Shown here in pieces: positions 29,164-41,171 of a stretch of 64,000 nucleotides of DNA (position 1 is the stretch's first letter; each line of letters begins with the position of its first letter). The notes beneath the pieces were generated by a model. That model was not told where the DNA came from and searched no databases. It worked only from the letters and a program-made list of their open reading frames with translations. Both the position numbers and the translations under genes were made by a program. The DNA is taken from NCBI GenBank assembly GCA_949752735.1, contig OX457042.1, positions 36,390,368 to 36,454,367 of the forward strand, in the 5' to 3' direction. The DNA comes from Lumbricus terrestris (lineage: Eukaryota > Annelida > Clitellata > Crassiclitellata > Lumbricidae).

Positions 29164-30740
29164 GGGTGGTCAATAGAGTGGTCCACATGTCATAGGCAAA
29201 AAATTAAGTTTTTAGAATTCTTTCTCCACAAGGCTTATTTTTGTTCACTTGGGGTAGATAGTCTTTCTGTAAAATTTCAGCCTGATTGTACAACATTTAG
29301 AGGTCAACCCATTCTGAACATTTTACTTGAGTGCTAATAATGTCTTTTCCTCGTGTTAAACGTCGTTATTATACCAACATAGCTTCGTCTAATTTAAGAT
29401 CCGACCCAGAGCACTGGCTATTGGAAAAACCAGTCTCTCGGTCATCTACTGCAAGATTACCACGCAGGCTGGATGCACAGCAACTGCTTCAGTTTCATCA
29501 CATTACTAAAAGGGAGGCCCCTTCAGGAAAGTTAAAAAATGGCCTGTGATGCAGTTATTTGTATTTGAGTGCTTGCTAGAATACCAACACAGCTGGTTGT
29601 CCGGTGTGTCAGGAAACTGTCAAAGCTTTATCAGAAGTACATAACTCTGAAAACTCACAGACCATTAAAAAGAGAAAGTGACAGGATGAAAGAAGACAAT
29701 GTTCAAAGGTGATCTTCAAGAATTGTTCGATATTGCCTCAAAGGATGTGATGACAGAAATCTTGCAAGACTAAGATCGGGAAATCCTTCGAATACAAAGA
29801 TAAGACTATTTTCCAACAGCATGAGTGGAGTAAACTTGAAGACAGCAGCAAAAGAAAGCAGAAAGAGGCAACGGCGAGAAAAAGAGAATGGTGAAAATTG
29901 ATATGAAGAATGCAAGACAAAAGGCAGCAATGAAGCAGCAGGTGAACTTTCTGCGTTGCTATCTATAGTCAGGATTCAGAAGAAGAATGTGATTGCATTG
30001 ATGAGTATGAGATTACTTAGTCATAGTACGTATTCGTCTACATTCTACAGTGGCTGCATACACAGTTGCTGCTACTAACTGCCTTATTTCCAAAAAAATC
30101 AAAGAACATCATCCAGTCCTCTTTAGTTTAGTTGTTGGTGCTTTGTTTCATGTTGGCCTTTCAGACCGTGATCCTTGGTCTGTAGATGGAAGTGTCACAC
30201 TGGCGATTGGTTATGACATTAATTTCAGAAATACGACTTTCTGGAAGTTCTCAATAAAAGAAGGACAAGAAGCAGCTAGGTGCAATGGAAGAACAAGAGT
30301 GCACACTGGCAGGCTTGCTATTACCTCACTGAAAAGGCAACATTTTGCCCAGCATCGACGGATCAAAGAAAATTATGGACCGCATAGCTATTATTGTCAC
30401 TGGAAATTGTCAGGAAAAACTCTTGGCAATCCCAAAAATGGTGAGGGGCATACAAGAAGGTGACTCTCAGGCCAACACTAGTGTTGAAGTAATTGAGAAA
30501 TGGAATTCCCCCCCAGACATCGCTCAATGTCGCTCAGGTCGTACATTAACCATTGCAGAACAATTTATCTACTTCTGTCCAGATAACATAAAAAGTGTCA
30601 AATGGGTTGACCTCTAAATATCATTTATTTTCATTAAAATTTTTTGTGATTATTACAATCATGATAAGGAACAAAATAAGCCTTGTGGAGAACTGAAATC
30701 TGTTAGATGAATTTTGTGGACCAGTCTAGTGGTCAAGCAT
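29164..30740. mobile_element. Unclassified DNA transposon with long inverted arms
   Basis: The left arm (29164-29330) and right arm (about 30598-30740) are inverted. Shared blocks are AGANTGGTCCACA at the tips, TTCTCCACAAGGCTTATTTT and TTTAGAGGTCAACCCATT. Internal reading frames (around 29331-29549 and 30050-30617) are short and broken and match no family I know. No certain target duplication. It sits in receptor intron 2. Confidence 0.65.
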
Positions 30741-31089
30741 AAATGAACCAACTTTCCAGGCATATAACCGGCAGTTTTTGCAATTTATTTATACTTTATA
30801 CATCAAATTAAAGATATTTCACTCTCGTATTAGCCGTGAAAAATTCGAAATGGTGATAGTTTAGATTTTAATTACTCGGAACAGCGAGCTAAAATATCTT
30901 GTCATTTTTGACACAATCTGACGCCGTTGACAGACGATGATCGCGTTTTGATCTTAATTTTCCCGAACTGATAAGGGATTTAATTCGTTTGAAATGATTG
31001 ACGAGTTTTCTAATAGAGGATGGAACTTTTAAAAAATACATTGAATCATTTGCTACGGAAAATTGATAAAGCAGGACCTTCTGCTCGTA

Positions 31090-31162
31090 AACCTGCTCGT
31101 TGCGCACGGCTCGCACATCCGCTGATGTGCGAGCCGTGCGAGCCGTGCGCAACGAGCAGGTT
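31090..31162. repeat. Strong GC-rich hairpin
   Basis: A 30-base left arm (AACCTGCTCGTTGCGCACGG onward to CACATC) pairs with the right arm. The right arm carries an extra tandem 9-bp copy of GAGCCGTGC. The loop is only about four bases. Confidence 0.9.
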
Positions 31163-31270
31163 CACGTCACTCACGTGTCCGAGTAAATTTGCTGTGCACC
31201 CATGGAGACAATGACTCGGGTAGGCTCTACAAGCGAATCTCCCCGAAATTCAGCGCGAAACAGGTAGGCC

Positions 31271-33435
31271 TAATCCTAGAACAGCGGTTCCCAACCCGTA
31301 GCCCACGGACCAAAAGTGGCCCGCCAGGCCTAAAATTGGCCCTCAGCTCTCAAAGACTTAACAAAAAATATATGAAAAGTGACAGTTTCCACAGGATAGA
31401 ACACATGATTAGGCTATTTACTATCACAAATAATTGCATAGCCTATTGACGTCTAAAAATAACATTAAGCACTCTATTTTGAATCAATTATAACAATTTT
31501 ATAGGCTTTTAGTTAATTAAATTCAGCCTTGTGCCCCCCCTAATGTCCATCAATCCAACTTCTATTTAAGCAACAATATATTTTCTTATATATATTCAAT
31601 TTTCATCAATTCAGCTTCTATGTAAGCAAAATATTTAGTCGATCCACTCCGAATTGTCCACTCCGAATTGTCCGGACACTCAAAGGTTTAATGCATAGTG
31701 GGATATTTGTCAGCAGAGCCCTGCGCCGGCCGCGCCGCCGCCGACATTTAGTGAGCGCCGCCGCAGCCGATTTCTTTGGGTCGGCGCGCTGCCTCCGCCG
31801 CCGCCGCCGAAAATTTGTCGGCGCGCCGCCGATGCTACGTTGATCAGCTTATTTATTTTTGTTGCATTTTCATCTCTTGCATGATTTCGCGAAAAAATGT
31901 TGCGTCAATGCGAAATAGAATCTTTTTCTTATCTACTTCAATTTTTCCTGGCAACACAGATTTTGTGTCAATGCAATGAAACCAATGATGATATCTATTC
32001 GTTTTTACTTTTGGAAAAGAGCGCTTAACGTTTAAGCTGTTGTGGATTTTGTGATTCGATTTGAATTATGGCAGCAAAGAAAGTTAAAATAACTCCAGGC
32101 AGGCATAAGTGAATTGTTATGCCGTGTATGCCTTCTTGCCTGATAGTCTGACCATACGCTAGGATGGCAAAGAACAGTCTGCCCTCTAGTATTAGGATAC
32201 ACGTTACTATAATTTTGCAATGAAGTGGCGCTCAGTAATTTTATGTAGGCGATTGGTCGCGTCTGGAGGCTTGTGATTCTTCTTGTCAGCCAGTTACCGC
32301 CTAATTCATATTTTTCTCCAGTATCAAAGTCCCACGCTGACCGTGACCTAGCCTATTATATTATAAGTGAAATTGGTAATCAGGCTTTCGAACATTAATA
32401 GGCCTCTCTATATGTGACCTATCTGACCCAAACCAGGCCCATGTCGCCACACACTTGACCAATGGCAATGACCAAAACGTGAAGACTCAAATTTTCAATT
32501 TTTGGTTTTTGACAGAAAAGGATAAATAAATAATTTGTGAAAGATCTTATTTCTAATAATATTATTGTTGAATAACAACTTGAAGCGCTTTTTGTTTCAA
32601 TAATTCAATGACTTTTCCAGAAATTTTTCACTTTCCTGCCATTATTCATTCATTCTGAGAATTTATAGAAAAAACAAAGAATTTTTGGCGGGTCATAAGG
32701 TAGGTCAATAGTAAAATAGGCAGGTAGCGCCGCCACTACGCAAACGGTTCTTTAGCTTCTATTATTAGGTTACGCAAGCTGGAGGCTTGAATTTGAAAAC
32801 CCTGCCATGTGGTTCTATAATCAAGCCTTTGCAGAATCTTGTAATTGAAGTTCTATTCTGAGATTAATTGCTTGTCGTGAATATTAATTTAAGACCAGAT
32901 AATTGCCAAAAATATTTGCTGAACACTCATATCTTTATGATATAAGTTGCTTGTGTAACAACTATTAAAATATGCATGCGACGCTGGAGCACTAACCCCA
33001 CGACGCCGCGCCGCCGACGCTGACATTTCGAGGGCGCCGTCGCTGCCAATTTCTGTTGGTCGGCGCGCCGCCGCCGACACTCTCGAGTCGGCGCATGGCT
33101 TTGGTTGTCAGTCACATAAAGAATGCTAAGCATTCATTGATATGCAGTTTGCAAGAAATTGGTTGCTAAACCGAAAGTAAAATCAAATTTGCTTGAATGT
33201 AATGTCTGTAATGTCCAAGATCGTGGTCGTCTTATGTTTGACTGTGAAAATTTATGAAATATAAAATATATTAAAAATCCTAGTGCTCACAGGAAGGGCT
33301 TTATTCTAGCTATATTCTCCGGCAAAAAGGGTAATCAGCGTCTCTCGTATATTATACATATTGGGCTCACTACGAAAACCTTGTTTACTGTTACAAAATA
33401 AAATGGCACGTTGAATTTATCGGTAGCAAACTTAC
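31271..33435. other. Receptor intron 2, left part of repeats
   Basis: About 31276-31340 is a hAT end-like AGCGGTTCCCAACCC segment. 31727-31837 and 32998-33098 are direct copies of a GCCGCCGAC-rich block (see findings). Nothing coding was recognised. Confidence 0.5.
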
Positions 33436-33475
33436 CACTTTGTTGCAGCGAGTCATTTCGTGAATAGTGGCAGAT
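33436..33475 (-). CDS. IL-17 receptor-like exon 2
   Basis: A 40-nt exon between a strong acceptor (TTTATTTTTTCAG) and donor (GTG|GTAAGT). In phase 0 it reads ICHYSRNDSLQQS and ends with one base. That fits both exon 1 (phase 0 end) and exon 3 (two-base start). It is too short to identify by homology, so the support is splice sites and phase. Confidence 0.5.
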
Positions 33476-33623
33476 CTGAAAAAATAAAATGAGTAAATTA
33501 TTTTCCACATAATTATAGTTAACGAACATATTTTGTGTTGCGTTTCTGATGGAGTACATTGGCGAAGTGGCGACTTTTAATTAAATCAACCTTTATCATT
33601 TGGGAAAAAGTGGGGTGCGGTGG

Positions 33624-34572
33624 CACATACATACATACATACATACATACATACATACATACATACATACATACATACATACATACATACATACATACAT
33701 ACATACATACATACATACATACATACATACATACACACACACACATACATACATACATACATACATACATACATACATACATACATACATACATACATAC
33801 ATACATACATACATACATACAATGTCATACATACATACATACAATGTCATACATACATACATACATACATACATACATACATACATACATGCATACATAC
33901 ATACATACATACATACATACATACATACATACATACACACATACACACATACATACATACATGTATGTATGTATTGTATGTGCACTTGTTATAGCGCCCT
34001 TTCAAGCTCTCACTACTCACAGGCGCTCCCGAATGCAGAGCGGACACTATACATACATACATACATACAATGTCATACATACATACATACATACATACAT
34101 ACATACATACATACATACATACATACATACATACATACATACATACATACATACATACACACAAACATACATACATACATACAATGTCATATATACATAC
34201 ATACAATCATACATACATACTTCACCTTGTCACCTTGTGCTGTCAGCTCGTAGAGCTCTAGCGATCGTCCTGACACACATTCTCCATTGTTCTCTGTTTG
34301 CAGACAAGTCCCTCAGTTCTTCCAAATTCATGCCAGTTATGTAGTGTATCTCGTCCATCCATTTCGTCCTTGGTCTGCCGAGTCTTCTCCTTCCCTCACC
34401 GCAAGCCAGCATTATTTCCTTTCCATACATACGTACATACATACATACATACATACATACATACATACATACATACATACATACATACATACACACACAC
34501 ACATACATACATACATACATACATACATACATACATACATACATACATACATACATGCATACATACATACAT
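33624..34572. repeat. (ACAT)n arrays with retroelement pieces
   Basis: Tetranucleotide arrays lie at about 33624-33972, 34049-34215 and 34427-34572, broken by a SINE-tail fragment (33975-34048) and a LINE fragment. His/Tyr- or Tyr/Met-rich frames are artefacts. Confidence 0.95.
34217..34426 (-). pseudogene. LINE RT C-terminal end followed by microsatellite tail
   Basis: The minus-strand frame reads RRRLGRPRTKWMDEI, then NREQWRMCVRTIARALRAD and a stop. It is followed at lower coordinates by the (TATG)n array, which may be the LINE's own tail. The same final codons occur on the minus strand at about 52296-52370 (VPRTDSTR). Confidence 0.7.
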
Positions 34573-34618
34573 GTACATTGTACAATGTACATACACATCT
34601 ATCTTTAGGAATACGCAC

Positions 34619-34809
34619 CTGGTCTTTTAGAGTGCAGCTGCAGTTATTGCGAAAATCGTTTTCTGTTTTACAAGCCTCAGGATATCCAACACATCTCTGT
34701 AGCGGTCTGTCTGTCAAACTCCACCGGTGGAGTTGAATGAACACCAGAAACACTAGCTGATAATCTAGTCTTTGGCGACAAAGCAAGGTAACACCGGTGC
34801 ACATGTTAG
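34619..34809 (-). CDS. IL-17 receptor-like exon 1 (candidate start exon)
   Basis: The exon is preceded by a good acceptor (TTCTCTTGCAG), so a 5' noncoding exon probably lies upstream. The first ATG is 34804-34802, with A at -3. The N-terminus has a hydrophobic run, QLVFLVFIQL, that could be a signal peptide. A Cys-rich segment follows (RCVGYPEACKTEN, then NCSC), like the Cys-rich start of IL-17R domain 1. The donor is CAG|GTGCGT in phase 0. The alternative is that reading continues from an upstream exon in phase 2. Its membership rests on phase, order and cysteine pattern, not on a strong motif. Confidence 0.55.
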
Positions 34810-35115
34810 CTGCAAGAGAATATTAATCGTGTTTATAGATTTTCCTATATATACGGACTACAGCACGCATACCTCGAAACAAACCTATGGCATTCTCTGT
34901 GCTAGTTTCATCGTCAACCATACAAAGAAAAAGCTATTAAAGATTAATAGAAAATGTTGCAAATGTTTCACAAATTAAACCGTCACCAAATGCTGGACAA
35001 ATTGCCTTTTTCAATAGTTTCGGACTGTTGCAAGGACGAAATGTCTTAATCGAAAGTTCGAAACGATACTCTTTCAAGCTATCGGATCGGATAGCAATGG
35101 TATGGCGTAATTTAT
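34810..35115. other. Upstream of receptor exon 1
   Basis: Expected to hold the intron or promoter preceding exon 1. No TATA or 5' exon could be fixed. Confidence 0.35.
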
Positions 35116-35150
35116 CGCGTATGGCGACCGGTAACCGGTCGCCATACGCG
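35116..35150. repeat. Near-perfect palindrome
   Basis: Two 17-base arms (CGCGTATGGCGACCGGT and complement) with a one-base centre, 9 bases from the MITE edge. Confidence 0.9.
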
Positions 35151-35159
35151 ACAGTTGCC

Positions 35160-35466
35160 CAGTAGCGGCGCTAGGGGGGGGGGGGCTAGGGGGATAGCCC
35201 ACTAAAAAACCCATCCATTTGTTCCCATGTAAAAATAAAGTATTTGGACGATGAACCCCTTTAGCCCCCCCCCTCCCCAATAACCGTAAAGGTACGCACG
35301 AGGTTTGCCAGATAGCTGTTAGGCGGGCATGAAAAAGGACCATTTTCCAAGATTTCGACCTGCTGACTAAAAAAAGGTCATACAAAAATTTTACGGATGA
35401 AATGGACAATTTTCTTCGAAACCCCCCCCCCTCCAAAAAAAACCTGAAATCCTGGCGCCGCCACTG
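35160..35466. mobile_element. MITE, CAGTGGCGGCGC family
   Basis: Ends CAGTAGCGGCGCTAGG and CCTGGCGCCGCCACTG. Flanks CAGTTGCC and CAGTTGAC (one mismatch) are the 8-bp duplication. Confidence 0.82.
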
Positions 35467-36187
35467 CAGTTGACAAGCGCCAAGAGAGTAGTGGATAAAG
35501 CAGAGTAAAACTTTTGAACAGCATTCTTGTTGTTATAAGTTCTTATTGCTCTTCCTGGTAAGTTCAAATGGATGTAATGTAATGTGATGTGAATCTTCGA
35601 GAATTTCTCAGTGCCTACACTGGGTGACCAGCTTTATATTCCCCAGATGAGACCTGGTGCGCAGATTTTCTGTTTTTAGTTGACAAATATAATATATTTT
35701 TATATTAATATAAATTATATAACAGACTTCAAGCTGTTTGTGAAGCCTTTCAATTTAATATCTTTTCATACCTCTGCTGTGGTATGTTATGCATGGGTCT
35801 TTGCAATAAAGCCTAGGCGCCTCACTCATATCGGTGTAAAAGTCACGACCATTCAGATATCCTATGTACAGCTAGATCTATATAATAAGCCTAGTGCTTA
35901 ATTTGTGACCGAGTTAGTTGTGAGAAATTTTTGACGACTAGTGTAATAAGCTATTCTTACAGATGTTATTGGACGTTATAGTTTTAATGTCTAACATACT
36001 AACATACTTCCTATAGCTCCATATTGTTATGGATGTTTTGCATGTGTAATTTTCATGTATGACGTACAAATATAGGCCTACACCTTAACATAATTATGCT
36101 TACAAAATTCGCCAAATGTCTAAAATACAGATAGGCCCTACAACTTTAGGCGGTCTTGCAAAAAAGTGTGCTATATACATGTATACA
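35467..36187. other. Unassigned stretch
   Basis: A-T rich; nothing recognisable. Confidence 0.4.
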
Positions 36188-37393
36188 CCGTGAGTCAAAA
36201 AAAACTAAGCCAAATTGTTTTTCATGTATCTCTAATGCCTGATCAAATATCACGCTAAAATTTTCCAAATATTTAGAGAATTGGACCAAGAATATGATTC
36301 CAAAATTTCATGAGATAAAGTTGAACGGATAAAAAGATATGAATCTTTCAACTTCATATGACGAAATTTCAGTTTACAAGCAATTTTCTGCTAGATTCAA
36401 TAAAATGTAAGTCTTATTGTTTATCTTATAATCTCTAATGCCTGATGATTAATCATACTATAATTTGCCAAATATTTAGCGAATTGAACCAAGAATAGGA
36501 TTCCAAAATATCATGTCATAGATTTGAACGGATTGAAAGATGTGAATATTTCAACTTCCTCTCCCGAAATTTCAGTTTTCAGTAAGTCTGTAATGGCGTT
36601 CTTTGCGATTTCGACGCTTGAAAGTTCCCAATTTTAGTCTTCAGTGATCCTAGAGTAAAAATTAATGGAGCCTATTATCGCGACGTTCTGCTGCCACAAC
36701 ATCTTCTACCTGTAATCAGAAATCTAGCCCCAGAAGGACGTTTCTGTTTCAGCAGAACAGCGCCAGCCCACAGAGCCAAGGAAACCATCGAAATGCTGAC
36801 AAAAGAGACGCCAGACTTCGTTTCTCCCACATTATGGCCTCTAACAACCCAGTGTTGAATCCTGTCGACTATAAAGTGTGAAACGTGATGCAAGACCGAG
36901 TCTACCAGACAACAATCCATGATATAAACGATCTGAAGCAACGCTTGTTGGATGTGTGGGATGGCCTGAACCAGAGGATAATCGACGATGCATGCTGTTG
37001 CCTAATGGCACCAGCGCCTCCAGGCTTGCGTGCAAGCAGGAGGAGGACATTTTGAGCATCTTATTTAATTAAATAATAAAACCATACTGTTGGAGTCATA
37101 TTGTTAGTTCAATTCTCTACATATCTGGACAATTTTAGAATGATTAATCATCAGGCACTAGAGATATAAGAAAACATTTGATTGAATCTGAGAGAAAATT
37201 GCTTGTAAACTGAAATTTCGGCATATGAAGTTGAAAGATTCAGATCTTTTTATCCGTTCAACTTTATCTCATGAAATTTTGGAATCATATTCTTGGTCCA
37301 ATTCTCTAAATATTTGGAAAATTTTAGCGTGATATTTGATCAGGCATTACAGATACATGAAAAACAATTTGGCTTAGTTTTTTTGACTCACGG
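36188..37393 (+). mobile_element. Degenerate Tc1/mariner element
   Basis: Long inverted ends start CCGTGAGTCAAAAAAACTAAGC. The interior (about 36666-37055) keeps a transposase C-terminus: NGAYYRDVLLPQHLLP, APAHRAKETIEML, then broken frames ending LQACVQAGGGHFEH, classic for mariner-like transposases. In-frame stops and loss of the N-terminal half make it dead. Confidence 0.82.
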
Positions 37394-38778
37394 TATATAT
37401 AAAACCGTATCGTAAAAGACAGATTTTCACAGAAAGTGGGTCGGATTCAGGAGAGAAAGTTGTTCCTGATCGTCGCGTCTAGCCTATCATTTTATGTAGG
37501 CATAATAACCAATTAAACGAATATTAAACAATAACAATTCGTGAAATGTCATTTTCTATTGGGATAGGGCAGGATCTTCTCAGAAACCTTTCAAGACTTA
37601 AATTGTTCAGTGCTTGACTTAGAGAAGGAAATTTGAGTCGGAATCGAGGAAGAGAATTTCTAACTCCATATGATATAATTATTTATATTAAAAATAAAAA
37701 TATAACATAGGCTAAAAGAAATAAAGCTTTTATCAAAGTGCACAAGTATAGGACTTACTATTGATAAGTCGCAATTATTCGTCTGTGTAGTGAGCGGATG
37801 CTAAGACGATATAAATCATATAATTAATATGTTAATACAGCCAGCTCTATAGGCCTATACTACTGCTGGAACATTGAAACTTTGCAGGTCATGAGTTCTG
37901 CTTCCTATAGCCTACGCATAATTATTATTTCCTGCTGATTTTAATTGGATGTTTGTGTTGATTTCAATTTAAATATCGAACAAATGGGTGTCTTATTTTT
38001 ACTGACGTTTGTGCTGTCGTAATCAAGGATGTGTGCTAGTCTAGGTAAGCTGGAACAATGTCGAAAACCCAGGAAGATTTCCTGCAATCTTGTTTAAGAG
38101 TGTTTGAGCAGGGAAGACTAATATTAATCTCAACTTTGAGTGCCAAGATTTAGAACATTAATGCCAGAAACTCACAGGTTTGATGAGACATACGAGCATA
38201 AATCTGTTTTTAGAGTTTCAAGTCCTACGTGTAGGTCTATAGTGAGCATTTAACTGCTGATGTAGACATATTCCTGGGGAAGGTCACAGACAGCCAAACT
38301 GCCAGCCCTACATGTATAATAGATGTCATTTAAACCTCCATAGTTAGGCCTAGTTCTAGACTTAGAAAATCGATTGCAGTCCTGCTATAATGAAACGAAC
38401 GTTAGAAGGCGACCCGATTAATGGTATTTGTTCTTATGTATCGGATTTAAACCCTCAACATTCGACTCCTAGGCTTGAACATTTTGCCACCGACCTTTCA
38501 TTACAGAGCGTAGACATTCGCCAGAGAACACTGCAGGCACACCATGAACATAACGCCTACCATTGCGTTCTCATCTCGCCCCCCACCCCCAAGCGAGACA
38601 GGGAAACCGCTCGGTAACATCAACAAGAATGTTGTTCAATCTTGTTCAAGCAGGCCTAATATAGTAATGAACAATTAAAAGTCTTTCAAACATTACACTT
38701 AGTAGGCCTAAATTCAGTTGAAAAAATCTTGTGATCATGGAATTCGGTCTGCGAGTCTTATTTAAGCTACGCCTAAAG
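37394..38778. other. Unassigned stretch
   Basis: No supported gene or repeat; only short ORFs. Confidence 0.4.
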
Positions 38779-38786
38779 CCCTAAAC

Positions 38787-41163
38787 CAGTGCTGTCCAAC
38801 GTGCGGCCCGCGGGCCGCATGCGGCCCGCGAAGTGATTTCAAGTGGCCCGCCCGGGCTCGCTAAATTTTTGCACTTTAATTGTGTAAAATGAAGCAAAGG
38901 GTAAAGTCACTGGTCAACTTTTATTATTTTTCTTGACTTTGTGACAGTTGCCGATATGGAATGCTATCACGAAGGTCAATCCGAAGACTAAAAATTGCTC
39001 TCTTCTTTTTCATCCTATGGTTAGGTTCTAGACTTCTAGAATAGTATATATGGAGATTGACCCACGACTTCTGGTTTTAACAACTTCCATTACTGTACTC
39101 AAATAAACTCACTTCAAAACCGCACCAAACCGTTCACTTCTAGTCAGTTCCTGAGATCTGTAGGCCTACAAAGTTCCAACACGTCTGCAAGTGACTGCGA
39201 CCACAATTTTCGAGAGATAGTCTAATTCTAGTTCTTAAGGATTAAAAGGAACCATCGATAAGAAACCCAGGGACCAGTAATGACGAACGTCGATGTATCG
39301 ACTCTGTCTGGTCTCAGGACTATGGTGCTAGCTCTTTAGACAGAGACTCTGGCTTCGACGATTTTTTCACGAAAGTCAGACAAGGAGGATGGAAATTCAC
39401 TCAATCATGAAGTGGATCTTAGCCAGAAAATTTATTGGGAGACTTATACTGAAGAATTGAGCTTGCAAACTGTGCTGGGCGACAAAACTGAGTGCGAGGC
39501 AGGGATAAACGCCACCTTTGCCTTGCACATTTTGGTGCTCAACTATTGTGAAGCATGACAATCGTGGTTTGTGTAGTATACATGCTATTATTCATTAGTG
39601 GGCCTATTATTCCTGTGGGACTCGTCGAACTCTTTCGATAAACTGCTCTAGACTTTCCTCTTTGGCCATTCCTGGGTCGGGAGCATCTCTGAATAGCCTA
39701 TAGTTGTCTTGAACCGGCAGTATATAAATTTCATAACAGATAGCTATAGGTTATAGCAGTGCTGTCCAACGTGCGGCCCGCGGGCCGCATGCGGCCCGCG
39801 AGATGATTTCAAGTGGCCCGCCCAGGCTCACTAAATTTGTGCACTTTGTGTAAAATGAAATAAAGGATTAAGTCACTGGTCGACTTGAGCGTTTATTTTT
39901 GCTATTGATTTGTGACAGTAGCCGATTTTGATTACTACCAAGAAGGTCAATCCAAATACTAAATCTTTTCTTTCTTTTCTTGCGGTTAGGTTACCGTAGT
40001 CTATCTGGATATCGACAAACGACTTTTGGTTTTAATAACTCCTATTACTGTACTCAACTACATGGACTTCGCAAACCTTCCCAAACCGTTCAATTCTAAT
40101 CAGCCAATGAGATGTATTATAGGCTACAGAGTTCCAGCACGTCTGCAAGTGACTGCGACCATTCTTTCGAGAGATAGTAGAGTTCTAGTTCTAAGGATCG
40201 TGATCGTAATCTAAAAACTTCTACGGCGCTATTCGAAAGCCAAGCTCAGGGTACCAGATTATTCACGAGCGCTGCGTTGCGTCGAAAGCGCTGTCCTTAA
40301 GAGCAGTTAAGGTGGTCCGGGTCGAGATTAGAAAGAAACAATCGGTAAGAGACCCAAGGCCGCCGAATTGCGATGCCTTGGCCCTTTCTAGTCCTACGAC
40401 TATGACTGCTAGCTCTTTAGACCGAGACTCTGGCTACGACGATTTTTTATGAAAGATAGAGCATGAAGGATATTGAAATTCGCCCAGTCATAAAGTGGAT
40501 CGTAGCCCAAAAAATGTACTGCCCGACGAAGACGATGAGGAGATGAGCTGGCTAAACTGTGTGATGGAGACGAAACTGAATACAAGATACTGAAGACAGA
40601 GATAAACGCCACCTTGCACATTTTGTTGCTCAACTATTATGAAGCTTGGCAGTCATGGTTTTGTGTAGCCCACATTCCATTGTTTATTATTATTATTAGC
40701 CTATTCCTGTGGGACTTGTCGAACTCTTTCCATAAACTGCTCAAGACTTTCCTCTTTGACCATACATACCTGGGTCTGGAGCATCTATGAATAGTTATCT
40801 TGAACCGGCGGTATATAAATTTCATATCATAAATTAAATTTCGATAGCTAGACTGATAGATAGATCATCATTTCATATTAAATTTCAATACTAGTTTCAT
40901 TGTTAATATAGATCTAATATATTACCAAGACATTTTAGCCACTGCTTGTGAGTTTACTGTTGCGGCCCTCGGCTTCAAGAATCTTGCTTTTGCGGCCCGT
41001 GGTACCAAAAAGGTTGGACAGCACTGGGTTATAGATTGATAGACAGGTTACAATACTTGTTTCAATGTTAATATATCAATTTTTTTTATTTTACTGTTGC
41101 GGCCCTCGGTTTCAAAAATCTTGCTTTTACGGCCCGTGATACCAAAAAGGTTGGACAGCACTG
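38787..41163. mobile_element. hAT-like element carrying a nested copy of itself
   Basis: Ends CAGTGCTGTCCAACGTGCGG and GGTTGGACAGCACTG, with 8-bp duplication CCCTAAAC (38779-38786 and 41164-41171). The insert 39757-41026 belongs to the same family. The interior has no intact transposase. Confidence 0.92.
39757..41026. mobile_element. Inner hAT-like copy
   Basis: Same ends as its host, with its own perfect 8-bp duplication GGTTATAG (39749-39756 and 41027-41034). Confidence 0.92.
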
Positions 41164-41171
41164 CCCTAAAC

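Larger units (their letters stand above)
5038..34809 (-). other. IL-17 receptor-like gene, eight exons
   Basis: Eight minus-strand exons have matching GT-AG sites and phases: 34619-34809, 33436-33475, 28876-29019, 26038-26147, 24999-25125, 23782-23987, 9669-9999 and 5038-6047. From the ATG at 34804 the joined coding length is 2154 nt, a multiple of three, giving 717 residues. Order: candidate signal peptide, Cys-rich start, two fibronectin-III-like ectodomain modules, Thr-rich stalk (about 292-321), membrane helix (about 345-367), SEFIR domain (about 390-540) and tail. SEFIR domains recruit Act1/CIKS-type adaptors; that role here is inferred from the family. Exon 1 and exon 2 are the least certain. 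The intron between exons 6 and 7 (13.8 kb) carries the Maverick-like element. Confidence 0.8.

Noticed and set aside
33559..34598. His/Tyr- and Met/Tyr/Val/Cys-rich proteins
   Set aside because: Translations of (ACAT)n arrays on both strands; open frames follow from the repeat.
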